NCBI RefSeq assembly: GCF_014805625.2
Contig: NW_023998422.1
Span: forward strand, 7,293,772 to 7,357,771
DNA length: 64,000 nucleotides
From: Glossina fuscipes
Lineage: Eukaryota > Arthropoda > Insecta > Diptera > Glossinidae
Direction of reading: 5' to 3'
How positions within the stretch are numbered: position 1 is the first letter of the stretch; each line of letters begins with the position of its first letter. Made by a program: the position numbers and the translations under genes. A model generated the notes under the pieces. It saw nothing but the letters and a program-made list of their open reading frames with translations. It ran no database searches and was not told where the DNA came from. Positions 24,346-36,600 of the stretch are shown piece after piece.

Positions 24346-25205
24346 CTACTGGTGTAGCGAACAATAATATAAGCAAGGATAAGCTCGCTAAGTAAGTAAA
24401 TTACTTTTCATTATATCTGATCTTTTTAAAAGGCTACCTGTCTTTTTGGTCATTGTAAGACGGTTTGCTGATGAATTTTCAAATCTAATCGAATCTTGAA
24501 CTTTTCATCTCAGGCGTAATGGATGAACGAACTTCGCTTTAGAATCTTCAGCTTCTTTTTTTTTTGTTTTGATCAGCCACCCAGGACAAGCTGTTCGTAC
24601 CGGTCAGGAAGAGTTATAGCTAGAAAGGGATGGAAAGAGAAAGAAGTAGAGCTTGTGTACGTTTGACGGAAACATCAAGCACGATGAGAAGGACGACTGC
24701 TGGTAGATTACTTTACAGGCGGGCATTGTGATTGAAGAACGATATCGTGCGATATGCAGGTGATTCCAGGACGAGGTCCTGGTAAAGGACTTAGTTAGTG
24801 GACGTAACTTTTTTACTCTGTTGAAGACTTGCCCTGGAAGTACTTACCAACATTATTCCGATGCTCGAGAGTATCGAGAGTTTTAGATCCACTTTCGCCA
24901 TCCATAAGCACTGTATGCTGTAATGCGGTCAAAATGTCTCCAAAAAGGAATTGTTAGCTTCCGCCCATACAAGCGATTTATACTCTACTTATGGATATTA
25001 TAAATATTTTGATGCGTGTGTTGCAAGCGGTATGAGGAACCTGCATTACTCCCTTTAGCCTTGTTTTTTAATGATGCATGTAAGAGTGGAAAGATCCGAA
25101 ATAAGGTAAATGAAGGCATCAAGTAAACGTGAGTGCAGCAAGTGTATAATTGCAGGGCGCATTGTCGTTAATGGAGTTTTTCTGTTACGTTTATGTAAAT
25201 TTGTG

Positions 25206-25243
<38 letters not shown>
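25206..25243. repeat. TA microsatellite
   Basis: Long TA array. The overlapping YIYIYI-type open frames on both strands are artefacts of it. Confidence 0.95.
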
Positions 25244-25248
<5 letters not shown>

Positions 25249-25810
25249 TATTTAGATGCAAAGAATTAGAAAAGGTAAATGGAAAAAAAAAAATGAAAAT
25301 AAAAAATAATGTAAGAGAATAATTTATTTTAAATTTAAAAAGAAAAATCTTTTAAAAAAATATGAAAAAACTTTTAAACTTAATGCTACTAAAACTTCTA
25401 AAAATAGATGAAGAAAACCAACAGTTGTAGGAGTAAGATCCGTATTCACCCTATAGTCGAGTAAGTGAATAATGGCTAGAGAATGCTATAAAGCCTTGTT
25501 AGCTCAACAATTTTTAATCATATTAAAGCTTTTTCGTCACATTTCACTTTGATGGCAATACGTTAGTTTGTAAATATGTGCGGCGATGTATAAAGACCGT
25601 TTGTATAAAAAACGGGCTTTTTCGGAAACAGGCAATTAGCGTTAAATAAATTTCTTATTGTATTGTTTGCTAAATTTATGCAATTGCTTTCAACTATAAA
25701 TTAATTAGTGCTTGCGGTTTATATGAAAACATTTTCAGCAGAGGTCAGCATTAAATTTTGTCACACATAAAGCCATTACGGTGATTTAACCAAACATTCA
25801 AAACAAAAAA

Positions 25811-25837
25811 CAACAACAACAACAACAACAACAACAA
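25811..25837. repeat. CAA trinucleotide repeat
   Basis: Nine or so CAA units within an A-rich context. It lies in no convincing coding frame. Confidence 0.9.
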
Positions 25838-27169
25838 AAAAACGAGCAAATAGTGTAACGATAATAAAATAAATGGAAAACATATACAAAGCTTGCAGAG
25901 ATTTTTGGTAGGTTTTTCTATTCGTTCCGAATGCACACATTAAAGACGTAAGCAAAATGCGATTTAACCTAACTTACGGGCAACCTTTTCAAACCGAAAA
26001 TTCAAATCTTTTGATAAAAGATTATGATTTGCATTTGATCAGAGTCACGGACATACAACCGTATAGCGAGGTAGAGAAAATTGAAGCTTTCTAGCATCTC
26101 GGAACACTAGCATTCAATAACTTCTTCTTCTTCCCCATTCTACCATGATCAAATGTTTTTTTTTTTAGCTCAAGGAAAGTGAAAGAAAGTGTACTTAAAA
26201 TATAAGCAGTAGGGTTGAGTTGTATGAGTGTTGCCATCATATAGATTAAGTTGCAATGGCAGTCCTTAGTCTTAAATGCATTACTCAATTGGGCCACTGA
26301 TAAGTTGCGGTAACACTGATTATTTAAAACCCTAACACCTAGGAGATAGTCAAGAAGGAAAGCTTGACTCAAACGCTCTCCTAATAAAAGTGCGGCAGTC
26401 AAAGAGGAAATGAATTGATGACTGTGATCCGTACGAATCTTGGCAAACTTCAGAGAAACAAGTGTAGGAGCGGCCTACCTTACTGGAAGTTGCCCTAAAT
26501 CACAATGACCGCAAAAAGTAAGCACTCTCTCTCACTCTCTCTTTCGCCCTCTCTCTGTTGCTCTCAAATTCGGCTAAAAGGGAACATCAGAGAATGGCTT
26601 CTTTTGCTGGCTGTTGCGGAGGTGAGCCGTAAGTTCAAAGCAGCCTGAGAAACTCAGCTCAAAATATACGCGTCAATGTTCAAATTTTTTCTCTACTTTA
26701 AGAAGTTTCATGATTGCGACTGATTAAGTGCTTAGATCGGTTATTCTTTGCGGCGGTTTTCCTAAGGAAGCTCTTGGAATGCTTATCCACCTACATATTG
26801 CAGTCTTAACCTCAAAAATAATATTCTTTAAGGTGATTGTAGCTATTAAAGATTGATTGATTGATAGCGACCGATGGACACGAGCTCCTTTTCCGCCGTA
26901 AATGCAACTCAAATGTGATGTGAAAATGTAACTTTTGACGTCGCATGCCATTTTTTGTCACTTAATATGCAATTCTCGCAGGAACGTGAAGTTTAAGGAA
27001 AAGGTACTGAGTTTTCATTGAGTGAGTATTGCTTTCCCACTTTCGAAAGATATATGAAACTTTTACACGTTCTTACTTCACTTAACTAGCGCTATACACA
27101 AAGTAACAGTTTTATAAAAAACCATCGGAAACTTAAAAGTTTTATAAAAATGAAAAGTTAGTTGATCCG

Positions 27170-27430
27170 CAGCATTTTTAATACCGTTCGTTTTTGGGTA
27201 GCGTACCGAGTTTTATCAGAATATTTCAAAAATTGGAACCTGTAGGTTGAGCACAAGAAAACAAGACGGACAGATGGACAGACAAGTTTAGACTGATTCC
27301 GCAAATGAATTTGAATACATTGGCATAACAAAAGGTAAGTCTATCTTAAACCCTTCTGCGTGATACATACGTCCGCACGAATTTAATATGGCCTACACAG
27401 CAAGTGATGTAAGGTATAAATAAATACACT
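27170..27430 (+). repeat. Copy of dispersed cagacggac-type repeat
   Basis: AAGACGGACAGATGGACAGA is followed by TGGCATAACAAAAGGTAAGT, CTTAAACCCTTCTGCGTGAT and CATACGTCCGCACGAATTTA, the same order as the copies near 24 kb and 52 kb. Confidence 0.6.
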
Positions 27431-30400
27431 TTCCTAGTAAAAGATCGTTACACAACTAGTTGTTATACCAACTCTTATACAGTTATAAACCTAAAGTAGG
27501 CTGATTTTTTATATTTGTATGTAACGTCCAATAATTTTCGCTTTAGCTTGATCCACTTCTACGTGCCCACCTATCGACCTATCCACGAAAAAGTGGAAAA
27601 GACAACTAGAGGCACTCTTTGAATGCACGCTCACACGTGTGAACATATAAATATGGCAATGAAATTTGTGAACCGGCACCAGGCTAGTTGAATATTATTA
27701 CCATTCGACCCATCAAACAGTTTTGAATTATAGTTTTTTTTGGGTCTTCTTAATGTTAAAAGGGTGGAGTACACCTAACTTCTAACTTAAGACATAAGGT
27801 AATAATTTCGAACGACTGAATTTTAAGCCGATTTGACCTACTTGTGGAACATATAATGGTCTTCGCACATTTACAAGCTGGTAAGTATAAAATGCGGAAC
27901 ACCGCTGAGCTGAATGTAGATGAGAGGGTATAGTGAATTTTACAACTGTTGCAGTAACTATAGCAACTCAGAAGACGGGTTCGGTATATCATATAGAACA
28001 GATGAAGATCTGATATTCTTTACTTTGTTCTGGAATCCGTTGAAAATTTGCACAGCCAATGCTACTTACCCTGTCCCGTGATAAAATTTATTTTCTTCAT
28101 ATATGTACAGCCGATCATAATTATACGTATGTACACGCATTTTCAACTTTCACTATTACATTCACTTATTTGTGTTATATGTATGACACATTTATTATAC
28201 TATGCAGTTTAATCTACACTTGAATCCAATGAATGCGTTTTGATTTAAAACTGAATTATAAAAGAAAGAATTAATTTACGAATATTTAGTATAGCTTTAA
28301 GCAAGAGCTTATTATCTATTCATTGAGGTAAAAATTTGCTCAGCACACACAAACGCATATATGCGCGCACATAGACAGCACATCAGACGAGTTTCTTACA
28401 ATCTTCTTAAAGGTTTATCAAGCTTAACCAAAATAGATATATATATATATGTATATATATATAAACTTAGAGAAGCTTTCTTAAGAGTCTATATAAATAC
28501 CTGCTTACCTATATGCATATGTATAAATGCATGCACAGCTCATGGTTATGTGTGCAAATATAATGGCACTTGCAATAATATACTCTTACTAATACATATG
28601 CATATATGTAAGTAGGTAAATATAATGCGATGTATAACCACATGATAATATCGACTAATGTTGAAACGTTTATAAATAGCTAAAATGAAAAGAGAACTAA
28701 ATATGCATATGTATGCATGCATGCATGCATGCGTAGACAATGTATGTGTTGATTTTCTTTCAGCTCGGAAGACAAGTTATTAAAAGAAATTTTCGTAGCA
28801 ATCGTTACAGTTTAGTTAGTTATTACCCTGAACTTGTGCTTGAAGCCAAGATTAATAAATGATTGTAATATTACCGCATAATATGCGATATGTACCGCAG
28901 TTACGGTACACTAATTATCGCGGTATACAAATTTTATCACTCATTTCCGCTCACTTATCAACGATATTCATATAGTTGCAGTAATTGATATAAGAAATTC
29001 AGAAATGGGGAAAAAAATGCATTTACGTTAGCGAGAAAAGTTCTATTGTCTCTTAAGCTTAACTTGGATAACTCAGCTTTGAACTGAGGAATACAGCTTG
29101 CAGAAGATTATTTCTTTATTCACTTAAGATGAATGAATTATGTCCGTCCCTCTCCAATACTCAGAAACATACCTTAGTGCTCATATATATTTTCCGAGTT
29201 TTTTTACTCATGTGCCTCAGCCTACTATGAACACTTTCTATGCGAAGCTAGTTCACCTTTTAATATAGATGAACTCGGAGCAAAAAAATTGAAGGGAACA
29301 AGAAACATATATATTCTTTGCTTCTCATTATCAATTGAAGACAGAATATCAAGCTTGCTTAGTTTGTCTCCAGCTGCCGTTTTCTAGCCAAGTCGGGATC
29401 ATTATCCATATTCATGCTAAACGATTGATCGATTTCTAGGGAGCTTTGTTATCTATGGACTCCAATATCAAAATTTAGCTATTTCTTAAATATTGTTACC
29501 GTTTTCTAAGTATCTATATTTGCATGTGAATTAGCCCCGCCTATTTTTCTGTTTGATCTGTGGAATATGTGCAAAAATATTTGTTTCTGATGATTTTTGC
29601 ACGCTTGCTAATCCCACTAAGCGGCTAATTCAAAGTGGATGTACGGGCGGATAAAGGCATAATTTCGTGACTATGGGAGCCGTATCTAAACAGATTAGGT
29701 TCTGTTTTTTATTGTTTTATGCCGGAAGCGAAAGAAGGAAACTTTTGTTCTTAGAAGTAGAAGAAGAGGAAAATTTAGGAAGCGAATAAAGTGGTTCCAC
29801 ATGTTACACTAAGAAGAGCTTGTAGAGAGTAGAACCGAAATGGATTTATTTTATTCCAAATAATGTTCAACTCGTGTCGTACTGAAGGGTCCATAATTTC
29901 TTAAACTGATCTTAGATTTTCTCTATTTCCCAACCCAAACGACGGTTTAAATTCTTAAAGTATTAGTTAGTGTTGTGGACTATTATGGTACTTTCGATTC
30001 GTCGTAGAGCAACTGAAATTTTGTCGCTTGCTTTTATTAAAGCTTTTCTTGTTTGCCTTCTATTATAACTTTATGACATATAACTTAAGGACAAAGGACT
30101 AAACTATGTGACATGGAAGTACGTTTCAAAGTGTATAGCTTGACATTGACATTTGTAATGACAAATACAAACACACACAAACACACACACACAAACAGAC
30201 ACATGCATACGCACATGCACGCATACTCACTTCTTGATATATTGATAGGAATAAGCAATAGGTAGGCAATTATAGTAAATGGTTTTCACACACACACACA
30301 CACACACACAAACACATAGGCGAGCACACAATAGACAATGTTATGAATTGTCTGTCATTTGTTTTTAGTTTCATTTTCCATTATTATTATTTTGTTTTGT

Positions 30401-33015
30401 TTTGCTCTTTTTGTTCTTCTGCATTAACAGTAAAACCTTTTCCAAGTTTTGCAATTTCATTATATTATGAACTATTCTTGCTGATATTAGTTTTTTTTTT
30501 GTTCCTTGTTGATATTGTGTAAGCCTTCATATAGAAAAACTCTGCCATTTGATATATATATATATATATATATATATGTGTTAATTTGTATACGTATGTA
30601 TGTATGTATGTTATCTATATGATTGAAAGCATTGTGTTGTGATATTGCCGAAGCTATCATTATTCCAAATCTTCCCCTTTCGACCTAACCAGCATTAGCT
30701 AGAATGCATAGATGTTCATAGACAGTTTCTATGCTATGACTTTTAAAGTGCGTGAAACCCATTTGCTTAGCTTATCTAAGGATTTTTTTTATATATTGTT
30801 ATAAGGTTTATATTGCGATGCAACTTAATTCTTTTTTTCTTTTTTATTATTATTGAATGAATGATTCGGATCACATCCGTTTCACTGAACTGTGAATTGA
30901 TAAAAAGGACTTAACTTATCCCAGTAGCAGCTCTTATTATAGTTAAAAAAAATAAATATTTATATCAAATTCCATGAAGTTCAAGGATACGGAAAGAGAA
31001 AATCTCCGCAAGTGCTCATAAGTTGCATCTTTCTTGCATCGTGCGTTCTATGTGTTGTATAAAACATGATTTACATGATTTATGCTGTGTGTAGTTTCCC
31101 GAAATAACACATAAGCTACTGGAACTACGGACAGATCAGCGGCTTCTACATCGATTACAACTCTCTCTCTCTGTCTCTCAGGTACTATATTAAAAACATT
31201 GATTTCCCAGATATCGTTTTATGCCGATTCTGCGAAGTAACCACTGAAACGTTCCATCAACTTGTATTTGCCAATTACTTTACAAGGGTTGAACCATCGT
31301 GGTGTTCCTAAGGCCAGAGTGCTAGCTGCATGGGCGTGGGACCTTTCAGGACGCGGTATGCACAAAACACGATTTAAGTTAAGTACACACTTTTTTTACC
31401 TTACTAATCTTGACAGCGCCATCATCTTGGAATATTTTTCCTTTTATTTTGATGAGATTCGTAAAGACATTAACCGTTGATGCTTGCTGCATCGCGGATG
31501 TTTCCCATTTCCACTATTATGCGTTCAGTGATCAATCGTGCGGTATTCAGCAGAGAGATTTTTTTGTAATTTGTAAAGTACGGCAGGTAAGAAAATATTA
31601 TCCCTTTTTTCGCAAAGTTCGACTCTATTCATCGACGTAGTTTACTTCAAAAGCAACACAGTCAGGTTTCTTTAACATTTCGATGCTTTCGCCAAGGAAT
31701 TATTTAACAACGTAGCCCCGAGATTCTCTTCAGTTTTGCAATCATCTGACCCAAATCTTTTTCCCTAGCTGAAGCGCCTGAGTATGGGATCAGATCTGAA
31801 GAATATGATGAGCAGAATATAGTGCCAGATTGTATGAATCCATGCAATATTGTTATTGTATGTATTGACTTGTGACACAAAGTGAATTTCCTCGCGAAAT
31901 ACTCAATTTCAAGTGTAAGATAGCGAATGCATTGTCTCTTGTAACTTCTCTATCATTTCATCAAATATAATCTTAAAGTTTTTTTTGATGTTTTTTAGTG
32001 CAAACAGTATTTTAGGGCGCCGAGAATGGATTGATTGAAAAGTGCTGCCATATCACTTTTCAAGTCAATGCTCACATTGAACGGCCTTTCTTACCCATCA
32101 AAGAGCAGTATTCAATCAACACATGGAAGGATGGTCTCGGAGGTTCGACGTTATCTAAAAATAACATAAGTTTGCTATTAGAGACGATATCTGTCCGTAA
32201 GTCCCCGGAATTTGTCGATGTGAATCATCCGCTATCCGAATTCTATGATGTTTCCAATTTACGTGAACCGGTCGTCATTGGTATTTCTTCATTGTAATCT
32301 TTAGATCCTTTTTAACAGACTTTTAATTCAATTCAATTGAGTCAGGCGCCTCATATCTTTTGTCAAACAATCTGCCTTTTTTTCATTTCACTCTTTTAAC
32401 ATCGCGTTTGCTGGTTTGTTTGCGATCGAATAGTTCCGACGCAGCATTTTCGCAGTGTTAGCCCGTTTTTGTTGAAGAGCTCCATCTTGTGCAATATGGC
32501 ACAACCGGACAATCCTCTTCAATACTGTTTTTCCTTCGCAGAGAGAATCTTGTTAAGATTTCCCGGTTGATTTTAATAATTTATTTTTATACAAAAACTT
32601 TTTCCGTTTCCCGCGAATCGATCGATTTATTTTTCTCACAGTAATTCTTTGTTTATATTTTTCCTCCGTACTTTTAACTATCGAAGAATTGGATATTGTT
32701 TGTGAGTGCATGCTAACGATTTGTATTCAGATCTTCATTTCATATATTGTTGTTGTAATCTTCATAGAATTATTCTTGCATACTTTTATTGAAAAGCACA
32801 ACGTGAATCGATTGAATGGGAATCTACCGATTATTCGGAATTGTACAAATTTAGTCCTGAATTTCAAAAACGATCTAAAAAGTGACTGCTCCTGATGCAT
32901 TTCTTTCTATATACCTTCACATTGTGTAATTACTCCCTACAATCATACATTGTAATACAAGCATACATTAATTATATGTGGGCGTATTCAACTCCCCGAA
33001 GGACGCGATGTAGAT
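27431..33015. other. Non-coding stretch, no gene recognised
   Basis: Long AT-rich stretch with TA arrays (28438-28462, 30552-30577), CA arrays (30168-30200, 30287-30310), GCAT repeats near 28712-28731, and only short unassigned open frames, for example 31262-31640 and 32031-32297. No domain, RNA gene or transposon end recognised. Confidence 0.4.
30287..30310. repeat. CA microsatellite
   Basis: Pure CA array with related CA-rich sequence at 30168-30200. Confidence 0.9.
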
Positions 33016-33203
33016 CAGAGATGGCCAACTGCCGGCACGTGGCCGCATCCGGACCGTTACGTTTAAAATTCCAAATAATTTATTCACATATAGTAATGCT
33101 GCAAATCGTTTGTACCTGCCGTCACTACTGGGATTTGTTCTGGCCTACGCATTAATATGAAAACTAAGATTGGCCCTTTAATGAGAAAGGTTGCGCTGCC
33201 CTG
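33016..33203. mobile_element. Probable non-autonomous hAT-type element
   Basis: The left end CAGAGATGGCCAACTGCCGG and the inverted right end CAGGGCAGCGCAACCTTTCT share the CAG..GC..CAAC pattern of hAT-superfamily ends. The left end has the GGC-rich subterminal style of such elements. The 8-base flanks (ATGTAGAT and ATCTAAAC) agree at only 5 of 8 positions, so the target duplication is weak. The 188-bp interior has no coding capacity. Confidence 0.5.
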
Positions 33204-34405
33204 ATCTAAACGTACCTTTTACTATACCGAACGAATCGATTTAAGTCTGTCTGTCCGTCTTTCCATAAGATGCTATCGAAAATGTCACATTGTTTTGAAA
33301 AGTCATTGTATGAACAATTGCATTAAGTGAGATGGTATAGGGTATATAGAGTGCTGGTTGGTTGTGCCGCACTGTAGCTTATATTATATATATATATATA
33401 TATATATGTTTATGCGTACACATACATATAATAAATGAAGTTTTATAAATATATTTGAGATGATATCCAGAATACGCAATAAAGCAAACATATCTTTATT
33501 TGTTAACACGTCCACCTGTACAAACATTTCACGTAAGGAAAATATTTATTTTTATTTTCACGTCCGTGTTGTGTTAAAATTTTTATTACATTTCTAAGTT
33601 CACGGCTATAACCTAGAAAGTTTATATACACATGCATATATATATCACAATGTATTATGGAAATTGTCATACAAATCAGCAAAAAAAAAAAACAAACAAA
33701 TAAAAAGAAAACAAAAATTACGATCGGCTTAAGTCGAAATTTTTCATACCAAGAATGACTTTTTGTTTTCTAATAACAGCTCATGGCTGAATAGACAAAG
33801 TGACATTATGAAAAAATGATGGATGAGTGCAGTGGGCTCTATATGTATAGACTGGGGAAAAATGCACAAAATTTCAGTTTTTTATCTAAATTAATATCGT
33901 GCCAATGCATTGCAAAGCGTTACCCTTACAAGCAAGTCTCTGTTAATCATTTGAAGGGACGGCATTACATTGCCTGCAAGTACTTGTTAAAGTACGAGCT
34001 CTCTACACGAAAGAAATATCGTAACGGTCTAGATTATCCGAAAGAAAAAATCGGGGCATATTGCTAGCGATCTTCCATCGATGAAGGGTGACGGGAATAA
34101 CAGAAAAATTACTATCATACGTTATCCAAAGAGCAAGTAGCCACAATACGTGGTAAGGGAATCATTAGCATTGAACATAAAGCCGAATATCTTCGGTGTA
34201 GATATTTGTGGCTATCAGGTAGAGGGGTGTAGTGTGCTAAGAGTGGGTCAGGACAATCGAAAATGTCACGAGGCAAAGGTTGATTTTTCAGTACCAGGAC
34301 ACTCGGCCTCGTAAGTAAGCAAAACTATTTTAGGGAACTTAAGCAGCATTGAAACCACACGTTCTACTTTGCTGGACTGCATTCACAAAGCTTAGCTCTT
34401 TGCCC
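33204..34405. other. Non-coding stretch
   Basis: AT-rich sequence with a TA array at 33385-33407. Around 33230-33345 there are words (GTCTGTCTGTCCGTCTTTCC, GATGCTATCGAAAATG) resembling the reverse orientation of the dispersed cagacggac repeat, but the copy is too degraded to delimit. The 83-codon open frame at 33816-34067 is unassigned. Confidence 0.4.
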
Positions 34406-34886
34406 TGAACATTTGTTTCAATCGATGACTTCTCTGACTGATATAAAGGACCAGTTGCACTACAAGCACCGAAAGATATGGGATGATGGAGGAATTTTAG
34501 TAATGTATTTTTTAGGATGCTCTTAAGATAAAAGCAATAAAAATCTATGGAAGGATGAGTGTAGAGGTCAGTGCTCATGCTGATATGTCTGTACTTCCAG
34601 ACGTCTATGGCGCCTCCATTCACAATATTGCGCTACTTACGCTGAACACACGTTTCCATCGATGACTTCACTTCAACCCAAGCAGCATTTCGGGGGGATG
34701 GCCCCAAAGAACTGGTTGCACTACCGGCGCGGCATACATACACATTCAGGAAAATAGGAAAGGCATGTAGATAGGTATGGACGGATAGACGGTATTTTTG
34801 TAATGAATTTCATTCTCTTGAAATAAAAGCAATAAAAAGTTGTGGAAGTATGAGTAGAGTCTATGTCTTATGACGTCTATTATGAC
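34406..34886. repeat. Diverged tandem duplication, about 237-bp offset
   Basis: Copy 1 (34406-34611) and copy 2 (34643-34886) share ordered blocks. GAACATTTGTTTCAATCGAT pairs with GAACACACGTTTCCATCGAT. CCAGTTGCACTACAAGC pairs with CTGGTTGCACTACCGGC. ATAAAAGCAATAAAAATCTA pairs with ATAAAAGCAATAAAAAGTTG. No coding function was recognised in either copy. Confidence 0.65.
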
Positions 34887-35455
34887 TTTCCCCGCGAAGC
34901 TTTAAGCCCTGTCAAAAATCAACCAAAAGCATCAATGACTCTATAATAATTATTTATATGTGCTCTTCGGAGTATAGCGCATTGAAGAGTTGCATTTACC
35001 GGATCCATGCCATGGATATAAAAACGACTAGAAAATATATGAAGAAAAATCCATTAACTCCGCCACTCGAGGTTAGAGTTTGCCGTTATTTTCAACTTTG
35101 AAAAGTTTATTTATACTCAGCTCGACTCTCATATATGTAAAATAAAATACTTGTTGGTTAAGGGAATGTTCGTTATTGCATTTCGTGTTTATAAAACATT
35201 CTCCTTCATTGTTACTAATTATAACAACTTCCCGTGTAATGTTAAATATATTTCAATGCTTTTTGCATTTCATTTTCGGAAAAGCAATCAAAATGCGAAA
35301 AACAGAAAAGCTCTTCTTCTTCTTCTATTTTTTTTTTTTTTTTTTTTTGTTATGTTTTAATTTTACATAAGCATGATTTATTACTTCGATTTTTGTTTTG
35401 GACTTTTTGTTCGCTTGTGCATGTGTGCATGTGCCTGTGCTTGGGTTTTTAGCTC

Positions 35456-35488
<33 letters not shown>

Positions 35489-35969
35489 AATCGAAATAGA
35501 CTCAGTCAGGGTAAACATTTATCATGACTTGAAGGTAATCCGCAGTGAAGCAAAAGGTTTATTACTTTTAATTTAGACATGCATCGTACTTTTTAAGATA
35601 ATAACAATGAAGATAATTTTGATGAATATTAATGATTCGAATTGAATGACATTATTGCTATATCCTAACATAATAAATGAAATTTACATTTAAATGGAAA
35701 TTTAAATTTTAGAAGCAATATAAATAATAATTTAATAAGCAGTAGTGTCACGTAACTGCCGTTTGATAATTCAAGTCAAGTGCCGTAGCATCGCCAGGAT
35801 TTCAAACAAACATTTGCATAACGGTTTGTAAGTCTTTCCCGTTTGAGGATGTCGTCGTGTGACTTCCTGTGTTAGGTGCGAGCTTATCACTTTCTAACTT
35901 AGCTGCACTCTTGCCTACGCCGAGAGTTTCTTTAAAAATCTCAAGTTGAATTTTTTTTGTTTTTTTTAC
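34887..35969. other. Non-coding stretch
   Basis: AT-rich sequence with CTT/T-run low complexity at 35310-35349 and a TA array at 35464-35488. No gene recognised. Confidence 0.45.
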
Positions 35970-36290
35970 ACGCTACACTCAAGCTGCTTAGCTGAGTATA
36001 TTAAGTTTGTTCGTATGTAAGCAACGCCCAGAGAGACTGGACATTGTTCAATCTTTTATTATATCATCGATTCGAGAATCACTTTCTTCATCTGATATAA
36101 GCTTACATCATTGTCCGTCTGTCTGTCTTGTTATCTTGTGTTCAATCTACAAAATTGCAATTTTTGAGATATATTGATGAAATGTGTTGCATCGACGTGT
36201 TTGGGCCCAAGAACGAACGCTATCGAAAATGGTTCGGATCTAAGCACTTTTTCGACCACTTCCCTTACAACGTCTTATGTTGATAAGTCG
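35970..36290 (-). repeat. Reversed copy of dispersed cagacggac-type repeat
   Basis: In + orientation this reads GCTGAGTATATTAAGTTTG, GTAAGCAACGCCCAGAGAGA, TTCATCTGATATAAGC, TTGTCCGTCTGTCTGTCTTG, GCAATTTTTGAGATATATTG, TTGGGCCCAAGAACGAACGC and CGAAAATGGTTCGGATC. These are the reverse-complement blocks of the copies near 24 and 27 kb. It is the most complete copy in the window. Confidence 0.65.
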
Positions 36291-36389
36291 ATGCATGGGT
36301 AATTGTAGGCTGGTGTAAGATATTTATTGTGAAGTTGTAGTCTATGTAGTCTATAATTATTTGTTTTATATTTAATAAATTTCCTTTTC

Positions 36390-36600
36390 AGCTGATGTAG
36401 GGCTTTTGTAAGACGCAAAATGCCGAGCTTCATGACCGACCGCATAGCCGAGCAAAAATGGGAGTCGCAACTACCAAGTCGATGCTGGTGGACTCAAATT
36501 TCAGTGCGGTTTTTCCATACTTGCTCGTGATTATAGCGATTGTTCGACTGGGAAAGATATTAAACTTATCACTGGGTTGCGACAACAATTAACAATGTCT
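36390..36600 (+). repeat. Possible degenerate tRNA-like SINE head
   Basis: CATAGCCGAGCAAAAATGGG resembles an A box and GGTGGACTCAAATTTCAG resembles a B box, about 45 bases apart, followed by GTGCGGTTTTTCCATAC. Unlike the main SINE family, no GCCGATAGCC body follows. Confidence 0.35.

Larger units (their letters stand above)
24346..27169. other. Non-coding stretch with simple repeats
   Basis: Includes a TA array (25206-25243), a CAA array (25811-25837) and a pyrimidine-rich patch at about 26524-26570. No confident gene is present. A weak ATG-plus-donor pattern near 26593-26621 is described in the findings. Confidence 0.45.
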
